A DNA stretch of 64,000 nt from Bacteroidia bacterium (GTDB lineage Bacteria > Bacteroidota > Bacteroidia > Flavobacteriales > Flavobacteriaceae): positions 1-64,000 of the forward strand of contig JAUIBW010000018.1 in the NCBI GenBank assembly GCA_030427585.1, written 5' to 3'. The notes beneath the pieces were generated by a model, which worked only from the letters and a program-made list of their open reading frames with translations, was not told where the DNA came from and ran no database searches. Below are positions 38,195-47,605 of the stretch, piece after piece. Each line of letters starts with the position of its first letter. Position 1 is the first letter of the stretch. A program made the translations under genes and the position numbers.

Positions 38195-39385
38195 ATGAAG
38201 AAAACATATATGTTTCCCGGGCAAGGTTCCCAGAGAAAAAGAATGGGAGAACAACTTTTTGATGAGTTTCCTGCGTTGATAAAGAAGGCAGATAAAATAC
38301 TGGGATATTCTATTAAAGAACTTTGTTTAGAAGATGCCAATGATCAGTTAAATCAAACACAATATACCCAGCCGGCATTATATGTTGTAAACGCTTTGTC
38401 TTATCAGAAGAAAATTAAGGATGGAGAAAAACAACCAGATTTTTTAGCAGGCCATAGTCTGGGAGAATATAATGCATTACAAGCAGCGGGCGTGTTTAGT
38501 TTTGAAAGCGGACTTAAACTAGTTAAAAAGAGAGGCGAACTCATGAGCCAGGCCAAAAATGGAGGAATGGCCGCTATTTTAAATTCTTCAGAAGAAAAAA
38601 TTCAGGAAATACTAAAAGATGCAAATCTATCTACTATTGATATTGCGAATTTAAATGCTTCTTCTCAAATTGTTATTTCGGGTTTAAAAGAAGATATTGA
38701 AAAAGCTCATCCATTTTTTGAAAAAGCAGATATCATGTTCATACCTTTAAATACCAGTGGAGCATTTCACTCCCGCTATATGAAAGAAGCAGCTGCCGAA
38801 TTTGAAAAATTTGTAAAGAAAACAAGATTCTATAAACCAAAAATTGAAGTAATTGCTAATGTTACCGGGAAACCTTATACACATAGTAATGTAGGTAAGT
38901 ACTTAATAGACCAGTTATCCAACAGTGTAAGATGGTCCGAAAGCATGACATATTTGTTGCATCAGGGAGAGATGAAGTTTGAAGAACTGGGAGTAGGAGA
39001 TGTACTGACCAAATTGATTGGGTATGTCAAAAGAGATTTCGTAAAAACTGTTAAGGAACAGACCAGTAAGAAGGCAGAAGTTGATCAAAAAAAGGGTTCT
39101 AAAACAATATCCAACAGTTCAAAGAAAACGACCAAGCCAATTAAAAAAAACAAACCGGTAACAAAAGTAGCAAAACAAAAGAAAATATTAGATCCTATTA
39201 AACTTGTAGAGCAATGGAACAAAGTTTATCCGGTAGGAACACGAGTACTCTCAGATTTTTACGAAAATGAACTGGAAACCAGATCAGAAGCAATAGTATT
39301 GTTTGGGCATCGAGCAGCAGTATATGTCAAAGGGTATAATGGATATTTTGATCTAAGAGAGGTGAAACCTGTTCAAAGCAGTTAA
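38195..39385 (+). CDS. Trans-acting malonyl-CoA:ACP acyltransferase with C-terminal extension
   Basis: A 396-residue protein. Residues 1-285 are a complete FabD-like AT: PGQGSQ, Ser88 in GHSLGE, Arg113 for the malonyl carboxylate, His192 in GAFHSRYM. A Lys-rich linker (~300-335) leads to a ~60-residue C-terminal domain (VEQWNKVYPVGT...KGYNGYFDLREV) often found behind trans-ATs. It should load the AT-less modules and AcpK. Its stop is directly followed by the ATG of the next gene. Confidence 0.9.
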   Translation: MKKTYMFPGQGSQRKRMGEQLFDEFPALIKKADKILGYSIKELCLEDANDQLNQTQYTQPALYVVNALSYQKKIKDGEKQPDFLAGHSLGEYNALQAAGVFSFESGLKLVKKRGELMSQAKNGGMAAILNSSEEKIQEILKDANLSTIDIANLNASSQIVISGLKEDIEKAHPFFEKADIMFIPLNTSGAFHSRYMKEAAAEFEKFVKKTRFYKPKIEVIANVTGKPYTHSNVGKYLIDQLSNSVRWSESMTYLLHQGEMKFEELGVGDVLTKLIGYVKRDFVKTVKEQTSKKAEVDQKKGSKTISNSSKKTTKPIKKNKPVTKVAKQKKILDPIKLVEQWNKVYPVGTRVLSDFYENELETRSEAIVLFGHRAAVYVKGYNGYFDLREVKPVQSS

Positions 39386-40315
39386 ATGAAAAATAAATTA
39401 ATATTTATTTTTTTGGATGGAGTTGGTTTAGGAAAAAATGTGAAATTCAATCCATTTACCAAAGCTTTTATGCCTACATTGTTTAGCCTGGTTGGAGAAA
39501 AATTAGCCGATACCACAAATGTCGTTAAGCCAAGTTTTCTGGCAAAAGGAATTGATGCTTGCCTGGGAGTTGAAGGAATACCTCAAAGTGCTACCGGACA
39601 GACATCTTTATTTACCGGGTATAATGCACAGGCGTTTTTAGGGCATCACTTGATGGCATATCCAAATGATCAATTGATAGCAATGATCAATAAAAGATCA
39701 ATTTTTAAATATGCCAAAGAGCATTATATTAAAAGTATTTTTGCTAATTCCTATACCGATGGATTTTTTAAATCTTTTGATAAAAATTCTTCAAATTATA
39801 GTGTGACTACACGTTGCGTATTAGCTGCCAAAAATAGTTTTAATACTATGAATGATCTTGTTGAAGGCAGAGCTGTACATTGGGATATTACCAACCTTAC
39901 TTTACAAGATATGCCCAATAATATGGTGCCTTTGATAACTCCGTTTATAGCTGGAGAAAATTTAAAGAACTTAACAAACGACTATGATTTGATTGTATAT
40001 GAATGTTTTTTACCAGATTTAATAGGACATAGAAAGGATATGAATAAATCCATCATGTTTTTAGAAATGTTTGACGAATTTCTTCGTGGAGTAATTCATG
40101 ATAAACCAGAAAATATTCATGTTTTAATAACTAGCGATCATGGGAATATTGAAGATCTTTCCTTTGGTGGGCATAGTAAAAATGAGGTTCCGCTTATTTT
40201 TATAGGAAAAGAAGCACATCACTTTTTAAAAGTGAGCGCCATTGATGAACTATTCGATACTATATTTTCAAAACTATTTAATACGATCTCTATTACTAAG
40301 TTTGAAAAGATTTGA
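39386..40315 (+). CDS. Alkaline-phosphatase-superfamily metalloenzyme (phosphomutase/phosphatase-like)
   Basis: A 309-residue protein with alkaline-phosphatase/iPGM-type metal-binding motifs: FLDGVGLG (Asp11), SATGQTSLFTG carrying the likely nucleophile, PDLIGHR, TSDHGNIED and GGHSKNEVPLI. It is shorter than the phosphoglycerate mutases and matches the stand-alone metalloenzyme group. It starts on the base after the AT stop, so both are probably translated together. The substrate is unknown: a sugar phosphate, a phosphorylated polyketide or a housekeeping substrate are all possible. Confidence 0.72.
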   Translation: MKNKLIFIFLDGVGLGKNVKFNPFTKAFMPTLFSLVGEKLADTTNVVKPSFLAKGIDACLGVEGIPQSATGQTSLFTGYNAQAFLGHHLMAYPNDQLIAMINKRSIFKYAKEHYIKSIFANSYTDGFFKSFDKNSSNYSVTTRCVLAAKNSFNTMNDLVEGRAVHWDITNLTLQDMPNNMVPLITPFIAGENLKNLTNDYDLIVYECFLPDLIGHRKDMNKSIMFLEMFDEFLRGVIHDKPENIHVLITSDHGNIEDLSFGGHSKNEVPLIFIGKEAHHFLKVSAIDELFDTIFSKLFNTISITKFEKI

Positions 40316-40439
40316 TAATGTATTCTATAAATATGTTTTTTGAATCCTTTAAAAAGTGGCTGGAGCATACCTTTTTTCAGATTACCTATCCTTACTATTG
40401 CCAGATTTGAGAAAAAATCACAATTCCTTTGTTGGCAAT

Positions 40440-40731
40440 ATAGTCATGCACATTTGTTCGGGTGATTATTGTTGATAGAAGCACCAAAGAGCTGTTATAG
40501 AACAATATTTGGGATTTTTGCATATAGCTCACACAAATGACCATATTTAACCTTGAATGGATATAATTTTGCATACCCACTCACTCTGGCGATGATGTAG
40601 TTTGTGCGGTAGAGAAAAATATCAAACTAGGAATTGATATTGAAGAAAACAGTGATCACTTCTACAATGTATCACTGGTTAAAGAATCACATTTGCAAGT
40701 TAGCCTAGTTAGCAAATTAATTAAGAACTAA
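40440..40731 (+). pseudogene. Remnant of an Sfp-type 4'-phosphopantetheinyl transferase
   Basis: The gap between the metalloenzyme and the ACP gene holds a broken reading frame. Bases 40567-40731 read THSGDDVVCAVEKN then LGIDIEE, which match the SHSGD-VVCA and GIDIE motifs of Sfp-type PPTases. A stop at 40564 cuts it from upstream sequence, and no C-terminal domain follows before the stop at 40729. The upstream boundary is uncertain. It probably was the cluster's own PPTase, now dead. Confidence 0.6.
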
Positions 40732-40752
40732 TTCAAACTTAAATTTTAGATT

Positions 40753-41007
40753 ATGGATAAGAACGAAAACGACATTTTTGATAGAATAGCTGCTCATGTA
40801 GCAGATATATCTTTTGATATAGATCACGGACCGATTATACGTTCTTCAATGTTATCTCCCCTTGGAATAGATTCTATTGGGCGAGCTGAACTAATTGCCA
40901 GAATGTTAGAAGAATTATCGTTAACAGATTCAGCAAGAGAATTTTATAAAGCCAATAACCTTGGAGAACTTGCAGCGTTATTTGCAAATAGGCTGAAGGA
41001 GCAGTGA
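40753..41007 (+). CDS. Free-standing acyl carrier protein
   Basis: An 84-residue ACP with attachment Ser41 in PLGIDSIGRAELI and the usual four-helix length. It differs from the AcpK-like donor ACP and may serve the ACP-less terminal module of PKS-2, a starter unit, or the neighbouring type II operon. It lies 22 bases after the PPTase remnant and is the last clear gene of the plus-strand cluster. Confidence 0.85.
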   Translation: MDKNENDIFDRIAAHVADISFDIDHGPIIRSSMLSPLGIDSIGRAELIARMLEELSLTDSAREFYKANNLGELAALFANRLKEQ

Positions 41008-41118
41008 CTCCTGTTAGTTGATCAAGATTCATAATTAAATACTTTTTATCGGAAACCAGAATTGATTTTTTGACTAAAAGCTTTTAGATAGATCTATCTA
41101 TTTCTTGTTTTCACTTTG

Positions 41119-41126
41119 TACTTTTG
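41119..41126 (+). promoter_or_regulatory. Bacteroidota-type -7 box (TACTTTTG) before the DUF4386 gene
   Basis: TACTTTTG fits TAnnTTTG and lies 77 bases before the ATG at 41203. No good -33 TTG at the usual distance was found, so this is tentative. Confidence 0.35.
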
Positions 41127-41202
41127 TACAAAATTTTAAAAAACCAGTTAGTCGTGTTTTTGTTACTTATTAAAAAAAAAATTATAGCAAAAAAAATAGC
41201 TC

Positions 41203-41889
41203 ATGTATTTAATAAAAAGTAAAGTAAGATTAGCAGGTTTATTATTTATTGCAGGTATGATTGCAGGGGTTTTTAGTGTAGCACCATCAATTGATTCTAC
41301 AAAATATTTAACAGAAGCAGCTGCAAATTCTAATAATGTAATCATTGATGCTTTCTTTCAATTTATAATGTCACTTACATATTTAGGAATTGCAATTTTA
41401 TTATATCCTGTAATCAGAAGGTTTGATGGTAGTTTAGCAATCGGCTTTTTTAGTTTTAGGATAATTTCGGCAACACTCGTAATTTTTGGAACCATATTAT
41501 TATTGTCCATATTAGCATTAAGCCAGGAGTTTGTATATAATTCACCTCAAAGCTCTCCAGATTTAAAAGCATTAGGAAATGTATTTAAAGTTATGCGAGA
41601 TTATATTAATCATGTATTTATGGTTCTGGTTTTATGTATAGGAAATTTTATGTTGTATGTTTTATTAGTAAAATCAAGATTAGTGCCTCGTTGGCTTTCA
41701 GTTTGGGGAGTGTTGGGTACATTGTTGTCTGCAATAGCAAGTATTTTGATTTTATTTCAGGTTATTGAAATTATCACAGCCGAATACTTAATTTTAAATG
41801 TTCCAACAGCAATACTAGAATTAATTCTAGGGATATGGTTAATGGTAAACGGATTTGACAGAAAAGTATGTGCAGAAATACACGAATAA
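41203..41889 (+). CDS. DUF4386 family membrane protein
   Basis: A 228-residue integral membrane protein with about six hydrophobic segments (near residues 10-27, 48-66, 80-105, 132-150, 163-185, 190-212) and the DUF4386 pattern: RLAGLLFIAG start, SFRIISA, and a PRWLSVWGVLG loop. Its function is unknown. It stands alone between the PKS cluster and the convergent type II operon, so its link to either is doubtful. Confidence 0.75.
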   Translation: MYLIKSKVRLAGLLFIAGMIAGVFSVAPSIDSTKYLTEAAANSNNVIIDAFFQFIMSLTYLGIAILLYPVIRRFDGSLAIGFFSFRIISATLVIFGTILLLSILALSQEFVYNSPQSSPDLKALGNVFKVMRDYINHVFMVLVLCIGNFMLYVLLVKSRLVPRWLSVWGVLGTLLSAIASILILFQVIEIITAEYLILNVPTAILELILGIWLMVNGFDRKVCAEIHE

Positions 41890-42083
41890 AGAAAATACCA
41901 GAAAGTACAAAAGATGTATACTAATTTTATAATATAATGGTAAGTATATCTTTTTGAATTAGAATTTTAGCTTTGTGTAAATAGAATTCTATTTCCTTCA
42001 TACTGCAAATCCGAAAATATTTTTTAGAAATTTAAGGTATCGTTTTTCTATACTGTATTTACTAAGTGGTAAGAATCTTTAGT

Positions 42084-42572
42084 TTATAGAATTAGCTTTT
42101 TTTTATCTATCATGGCTACTGTAACCGTTCCTTTTGCAAAGAGTGTATCACCATTATATGCCTTTATTTTTAGACAAGAAGCGGCTCCCATACTCCAGTC
42201 TAATTCTCCATGTAAATATACTAATGTTCCAGGGACAACAGGGGTAAAGAATTTAACCTTATATTCTCCAAAAACACCTATTTTATGTGAGTTCACCTTA
42301 TAATTAATAGGTTGTTCTTTTTCCCATTCCTGATTACTTAACTGTACCAGTAAACCACAGGTTTGCCCCATAGCTTCAGTTAACAATACACCTGGAAAAA
42401 TTGGTAACTCTGGAAAATGCCCTTGAAAAGCGGGTTCTCCAATACCTATAGCTTTTATGGCGATAATAGATTTCCCTTTTTCATACTCTATTACCTGATC
42501 AACTAACTGGAAAGGGTATCTATGTGGCAATAATTTTTGTATTTGATAATTCTGTAATAGTACCTTTTTCAT
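42084..42572 (-). CDS. FabZ-like 3-hydroxyacyl-ACP dehydratase
   Basis: A 162-residue hot-dog-fold dehydratase with LPHRYPFQLVD, catalytic His52 in QGHFPELPIFPG and Glu66 in LLTEAMGQ. It is the last gene of the six-gene minus-strand operon; its ATG overlaps the stop of the preceding KS-like gene by one base. It would remove water from the 3-hydroxyacyl-ACP made by the FabG-like enzyme and leave a double bond. Confidence 0.88.
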   Translation of the reverse strand: MKKVLLQNYQIQKLLPHRYPFQLVDQVIEYEKGKSIIAIKAIGIGEPAFQGHFPELPIFPGVLLTEAMGQTCGLLVQLSNQEWEKEQPINYKVNSHKIGVFGEYKVKFFTPVVPGTLVYLHGELDWSMGAASCLKIKAYNGDTLFAKGTVTVAMIDKKKLIL

Positions 42573-43669
42573 TAGTTGTATTTTTTAATAAGTGTTACTA
42601 CTGTATACCCTGTTTTGTCTATAGTCGCAACAATTACATTTATAGGAGTTATTTGAATACCCCCTGTTTGAATGGTGTTTTTTGTGAAGTAACCTTTTAC
42701 TTCTTTTAGTTGCCCATCGAACAATCCTATCGTGTATAAAATACTCGCCAACCCACCAGCATTATCACCGTTTCCATATATCATTTCTGGGAAAAATAAT
42801 TTAGGTGTCTTTCCTAACGTTATACAAATTTCCGAAGACAATGTAACTCCATTTATATTGTGAGCCCCAGAACCTACCATGATCATGTCTATATCCAAAA
42901 TAGTAAGTCTGTTATTGACGATTAATTCTTGGATTAAGAAAGCTAATAAGTTTTCGTGCGACTGTTCTTTGTAACTTTGTCCTGAAATAACTTCAACTAT
43001 AATCCCATAAATTAATTGCTCATTCTCTAATGCTGTCTCTACCCTTTCTAAAGCTATAGAAACCCCATATTCGTTAGCGATGGGTAATTTAGTCTCTCTG
43101 TTTTCTCCTTCTCTAATTGCCTTATGATATTTAGATATTATTTCTGTCGAACCCACTATGGCGCAATCAACGATATTATCTTTTAAATGCATAGAAGCAA
43201 TATCAATAGCTTGAATCGCACTACATGTACCTCCGTTAATAGAAAAATTTGGTCCGGTAATTTTAGTTTGAATTGCCATTTGCGAAGCTGCGGCATTAGC
43301 AATTGTATTTGGTGTGCTCATCGGACTTACTAATTCTGGTCCATCGTGCTTAGCGACTAGATCAAAAACAAACCCATCTTCAATGTTGGATAATTCGGAT
43401 CCATCATATAAGCCTATCCGATCTTTATTCAATTCAACGATATCATTTACTTTATTCTGATAGATACATTGAAATGCCAAGTTGCAATACATTTTAGTTG
43501 CTTTACTAAAATAACGAAACCCTCTTTTTCCTAAGAATCCATCTGGATCATAGGTATTCATTTTGGTTGTCGGTAAATTTTGATCAATTTTATTGTAGAA
43601 TGTTTTTACCCCACTTCCTAAAGAAGAAACATATCCTAGCCCTACTATTGCGATATCATTATTACTCAT
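42572..43669 (-). CDS. Ketosynthase homologue with altered catalytic set (chain-length-factor-like)
   Basis: A 365-residue, short KS-fold protein. Cys149 is kept (NGGTCSAIQ) and a His at 270 (GSGAHNING) may stand for the first catalytic His, but the usual GH of the second His motif reads YGNGDNAGG (Asp302). It is shorter than FabF and paired with one, as KS and chain-length factor are in type II PKS. Unlike typical chain-length factors, which lose the Cys, this one keeps it. It may be a partner subunit rather than an independent KS. Confidence 0.75.
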   Translation of the reverse strand: MSNNDIAIVGLGYVSSLGSGVKTFYNKIDQNLPTTKMNTYDPDGFLGKRGFRYFSKATKMYCNLAFQCIYQNKVNDIVELNKDRIGLYDGSELSNIEDGFVFDLVAKHDGPELVSPMSTPNTIANAAASQMAIQTKITGPNFSINGGTCSAIQAIDIASMHLKDNIVDCAIVGSTEIISKYHKAIREGENRETKLPIANEYGVSIALERVETALENEQLIYGIIVEVISGQSYKEQSHENLLAFLIQELIVNNRLTILDIDMIMVGSGAHNINGVTLSSEICITLGKTPKLFFPEMIYGNGDNAGGLASILYTIGLFDGQLKEVKGYFTKNTIQTGGIQITPINVIVATIDKTGYTVVTLIKKYN

Positions 43670-43686
43670 TATTTGTTCTAGTTTGT

Positions 43687-44916
43687 TTAATTGTATTGAC
43701 TAAAGATTAAACTACAGATGTTTCCTCCAAAAGCAAATGAGTTACTCATGATATTAGTAATTTTTGTTTGCTTTATTCCTTGATTATTTAAGTCTATTGA
43801 AATAGGGAAAGACTCATCTGTTTTTTCTGTATTCTTTGTACTTGGAATGATCTGTTCTTGTAATGATAATACTGCCGATATTCCTTCAAAAGCACTTGCA
43901 GCTCCCATACAGTGACCAATTACCGATTTTAAACAATGGATAGGTATGTCTGTTAATTTTTCTCCGAAAACTTTATACATAGCATTAACCTCATGAGAAT
44001 CGTTGGCTTTTGTTCCTGTTCCGTGAGCACTAATATAGCTAATGTCGTCTATAGTTAATCCGCTATATTTAAGAGCCTTCTTCATGGCTAAAGCTGCTCC
44101 ATTTCCGTCTGGATCTGGAGCGGTTGGGTGATAAGCATCACAACTTAATCCGTATCCAGAGATCTCTCCATATATTTTTGCTCCTCTTTCTAATGCATGT
44201 TCTAATTCTTCTAAAACCATGATTCCGGCTCCTTCACCAACTACCATTCCTGTTCTGTCTTCTGCAAAAGGTTTAACTTTTTCTTTGGTCATTGCTCCTA
44301 ATCTGTAAAAGATTGTATAACAAGACCTTGTAAATGGATCCGAACCTCCGGCTAACATAACTTTAGAACGTCCTTGTTTAATCATTGAGAAAGCTGTGCC
44401 AAAAGCGTAGTTTCCTGCTGTGCAGGCAGTTGGAATTACCATATTTGTTCCTCCAAGATTGCAAAGCTTAGCTACCGTAGAGCTCATTTCTATTGGCCTG
44501 AAATAAGATAACATTTTCTTTGCATCTGTTGATAATTCTTCTTTTTCATTTTGAATACCGAAAGTATCTATAGTGCGCTCTACAATGTCTTCTGTTCCGT
44601 TAGTAGTTCCTAAGATTATTCCATACCTGTTTGGGTAATCTATTTTTTCTGAAAGACCAGCATCTATTAGTGCCATTTGAGAAGCTTTATATGCATACTC
44701 TACAGACGTACTATATGAAGATATATCTTCTTTGCACGTTAATATATTCTCACCAATAACCTCTGCAGATAGTGAAGTACCTTTAAATCTGGCGCTATCC
44801 AATTTGGTTAAATGGCGTATTCCTGTATTCTTCTCTTTTACGTTTTTCCAGAATTCCTGGATATTAGATCCGATTGGGCTCACAACACCTAAACCGGTAA
44901 TTACTACTCTTTTCAT
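43687..44916 (-). CDS. Beta-ketoacyl-ACP synthase II (FabF-like)
   Basis: A 409-residue KS with the full triad: Cys165 (PTACTAGN), His298 (SAHGTGT) and His335 (VIGHCMGA). It has normal FabF length. It lies between the FabG-like and KS-homologue genes of the minus operon and would elongate the chain on the operon's ACP. The pairing with the altered KS suggests a heterodimer. Confidence 0.9.
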   Translation of the reverse strand: MKRVVITGLGVVSPIGSNIQEFWKNVKEKNTGIRHLTKLDSARFKGTSLSAEVIGENILTCKEDISSYSTSVEYAYKASQMALIDAGLSEKIDYPNRYGIILGTTNGTEDIVERTIDTFGIQNEKEELSTDAKKMLSYFRPIEMSSTVAKLCNLGGTNMVIPTACTAGNYAFGTAFSMIKQGRSKVMLAGGSDPFTRSCYTIFYRLGAMTKEKVKPFAEDRTGMVVGEGAGIMVLEELEHALERGAKIYGEISGYGLSCDAYHPTAPDPDGNGAALAMKKALKYSGLTIDDISYISAHGTGTKANDSHEVNAMYKVFGEKLTDIPIHCLKSVIGHCMGAASAFEGISAVLSLQEQIIPSTKNTEKTDESFPISIDLNNQGIKQTKITNIMSNSFAFGGNICSLIFSQYN

Positions 44917-44954
44917 AATGCTTTGTTTGAAATTGTAATGTTTCTATTAGGTTA

Positions 44955-45704
44955 TTATGCGGTCAATCCTCCGTCTATAACAAGAGTATGGCCTGTAATG
45001 TAATCGCTAGAAGGGGATGCTAAAAATTCAACAGCATCGGCAACTTCTTTTGACTCTCCCATACGTTTCATAGGAACCATGGTATTTATTTTCTTTTTAG
45101 CTAGTTCGGGCATGGTATCAACCATTTCTGTTGCAATAAATCCCGGTGCTACAGCATTTATTTGTACGCCAAAAGAAGCAAATTCTCTGGCTAATGTTTT
45201 TGTTAATGAGATAATTGCAGCTTTAGAACTAGCATAATTAGCTTGACCTTGACTACCTTTTAACCCAGAAACCGATGAAATATTAATGATTTTTCCTCTC
45301 CCTCTTCTAATTGCTTTATTTCCAAAAGCTTTAGTCATATTGAAAACGCCATTTAAGTTAGTATTGATAACATCATTCCAATCTTGTCGTTGCATTCTTA
45401 AAAATGCTTTATCTTTTGTGATTCCCGCATTATTTACTAATCCATAAATCTCCCCCATATCTTCTTCAATCTTAGAAATTAGTTGTTCTATGTCATCATA
45501 ATTTCTAACATCTAGTTTATAGCATTTAATTCTTGAATCATTGTTTCCTAAAGTGCATATCATTTTCTCTGCAGAAGTTTGATTATTATTATAAGTAAAG
45601 GCCACTTTTGCACCTGATTTATAGAACTTTTCAACTATTGCTTTACCAATTCCTTTACTACCTCCTGTTATTAGAAATAATTTGTCTGTTAAGTCGTTTT
45701 TCAT
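44955..45704 (-). CDS. 3-oxoacyl-ACP reductase (FabG-like SDR)
   Basis: A 249-residue short-chain dehydrogenase with cofactor motif GGSKGIG (14-20), NNAG (91-94) and the catalytic Ser144, Tyr157, Lys161 in NISSVSG and NYASSK. Length and end (GHTLVIDGGLTA) are standard for FabG. It reduces the 3-keto group in the cycle with the KS and FabZ-like proteins of this operon. Confidence 0.9.
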   Translation of the reverse strand: MKNDLTDKLFLITGGSKGIGKAIVEKFYKSGAKVAFTYNNNQTSAEKMICTLGNNDSRIKCYKLDVRNYDDIEQLISKIEEDMGEIYGLVNNAGITKDKAFLRMQRQDWNDVINTNLNGVFNMTKAFGNKAIRRGRGKIINISSVSGLKGSQGQANYASSKAAIISLTKTLAREFASFGVQINAVAPGFIATEMVDTMPELAKKKINTMVPMKRMGESKEVADAVEFLASPSSDYITGHTLVIDGGLTA

Positions 45705-45814
45705 GTTTTAATTTAAATTTTAATGATGTTTGGTTAGCTGGTCAAACAATAGGTTGAAAGCCTAGGTCATCTCTTTATAAATTTATCTGCACTTTCTAAT
45801 AATACAAGTTCTTT

Positions 45815-47302
45815 TTAGCCTAGCTTGGCATGCATAAAACCGTGACACATTGCAGATTCATATCCAGCTCCTGAAGCCCATGTTCCAACGAATTTTAACC
45901 CTTTTACCGGGGATTTAAATAAGAATCTCATATTGTCGTTTGGTGAAATTTTATACCCAAAAGCTGAGCCTTCTGGAGAATTTGTATATTTTTTATTCGT
46001 TTTTGGCGTAGAACTTTCCTTATAAAGAATATGTCCTTCTAATTTTGGGAAGTATTGGTAAGCACGCTGAATAATACGTTCTTGAATACGCTCTTTTTTT
46101 AGCAAATATGCTTGTTCTTCTAGTTCGAACCAGTCACTTTTATAATCTAGGACAATGAGTTGCACAGTCCTACCACATTCTGGATCCATTTTATGGTAAT
46201 TAGTAACACTTAAGCTTAGTTTATCATAACGTTCGTCTGATTCTTTTTCTTCTGGAGTTAATATGTCGCCTTTATCACTTACAAGAATGTACTCTTCTTT
46301 AGTAAAACCTAATTCTTCGGGATCTACATCTGTAATGATGTAAACACAGAAATGCCCCCATCCAAATTTTAAGTTCTGTAGCTTACTTTCGAAAGCTTCT
46401 TTTTCAGAAAATTCAGGTAACATTTTCATTACATTGTGAGGAGAACATGTTGCCGTAACAGTTTTGGTAACAAAATGATGTTTTCTGCTATTTACCTGAG
46501 TTATTTTACCTTCTTCATTAAGTTCAATTTGATGAACAGTATCTTTAAGAGATACATATCCGCCTCTTTCTTTGAACTCTTTTAATAAAAAGTTTGAAAG
46601 TGATTGCGCTGTACCTAATACATATCCTGGTTTTGTACAAAAAACAGCATATAAATAGTGTAAAAAGTAAACAGCATTGGCCTCATTAGCATGTGTTCCT
46701 AAATACATCGAAATAGCACTTAAAACTTCTATTAAATGTTTATTTTTAAAGTGTGATTGGAAATATTGTTTAACTGTAAGATTGTGAAGTTGCCTGGTTT
46801 CTGGAAGTAAATTTCTATTTAATTGATATTCACCTAGAAGCATTCTTACAAACATATAGTTTTGATAACCAATAGTATTGATATCATGAAAAAAGTTATT
46901 AAGACTTTCTTTTTCTTCAGGAAATTGTGCATTGAGATATACCTCAATTTCTTTGATGTTTCCAGGAATGTGATAATATTGCCCTTTTACATGAATAGAA
47001 AACAGCTCATCAAAATACTTAAAATCTAATTTCTCCCAAAGATCTATTCTTTCAAATACATTTCTTAGGTTAGCATTTTTACCCAGACCTGTTATTTTGT
47101 GTTGACTACAATCGAATCTATATTTTCGCTTGTTACGCACAAAACTGGTAGCATACCCTCCAGGATAAATATGCCCTTCTACAATAGCAACATTTTTCTT
47201 TTTTTCTAATAGAGTAATGCCATATATCAACCCAGTTAAACCAGCACCAATAATAAGTTCGTTGACTTCTTTTGTTTTTATCACTAATTCTTTATGGATC
47301 AT
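45815..47302 (-). CDS. FAD-dependent oxidoreductase (phytoene-desaturase/CrtI-like)
   Basis: A 495-residue flavoprotein with an N-terminal dinucleotide fold GAGLTG (19-24) followed by an acidic strand end and PGGYATSF, the layout of CrtI/RetSat-type desaturases and isomerases. The C-terminal part (GSAFGYKISPN...KGLKFVGTWASGAGYESAMCHG) fits the same family. It is second in an operon that otherwise holds only fatty-acid/type II PKS enzymes, so it may desaturate or isomerise an ACP-bound or released polyene chain. A carotenoid role is less likely because no crt genes are near. Confidence 0.8.
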   Translation of the reverse strand: MIHKELVIKTKEVNELIIGAGLTGLIYGITLLEKKKNVAIVEGHIYPGGYATSFVRNKRKYRFDCSQHKITGLGKNANLRNVFERIDLWEKLDFKYFDELFSIHVKGQYYHIPGNIKEIEVYLNAQFPEEKESLNNFFHDINTIGYQNYMFVRMLLGEYQLNRNLLPETRQLHNLTVKQYFQSHFKNKHLIEVLSAISMYLGTHANEANAVYFLHYLYAVFCTKPGYVLGTAQSLSNFLLKEFKERGGYVSLKDTVHQIELNEEGKITQVNSRKHHFVTKTVTATCSPHNVMKMLPEFSEKEAFESKLQNLKFGWGHFCVYIITDVDPEELGFTKEEYILVSDKGDILTPEEKESDERYDKLSLSVTNYHKMDPECGRTVQLIVLDYKSDWFELEEQAYLLKKERIQERIIQRAYQYFPKLEGHILYKESSTPKTNKKYTNSPEGSAFGYKISPNDNMRFLFKSPVKGLKFVGTWASGAGYESAMCHGFMHAKLG

Positions 47303-47336
47303 TTTAATTTCTAATTTATTGACATTAGTTTACAGA

Positions 47337-47597
47337 CTATAATTGTTCTGCAATCATATTAGCGATCCTTTTTGGAGTAGTCATCTCTTGTAATCTTTCT
47401 TCAGATAATTTTACTTTAAACTTTCTCTCGATCATTACCATGATTTCTAACCCTCTTAATGAATCAACCCCTAATGTATTTGGTAAATTAACATCTGGAG
47501 TAACATCTGCTACATCACATTCGGCAATTGGTGCAATAATTTTGGCGATTTCATCTAATAAATTTTCCATGATTTCAATTTTATGTTTAATTTTCAT
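47337..47597 (-). CDS. Acyl carrier protein of the type II operon
   Basis: An 86-residue ACP with attachment Ser46 in LGVDSLRGLEIM. The first gene of the minus-strand operon, 34 bases before the FAD enzyme. Met10 (ATG at 47570 on the minus strand) is a plausible alternative start, since most ACPs have little before the first helix. Confidence 0.88.
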   Translation of the reverse strand: MKIKHKIEIMENLLDEIAKIIAPIAECDVADVTPDVNLPNTLGVDSLRGLEIMVMIERKFKVKLSEERLQEMTTPKRIANMIAEQL

Positions 47598-47605
47598 ATT
47601 CTATC

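Noticed and set aside
45815..47302. Carotenoid biosynthesis locus
   Set aside because: Only one CrtI-like gene is present, and all neighbours are ACP/KS/KR/DH genes.
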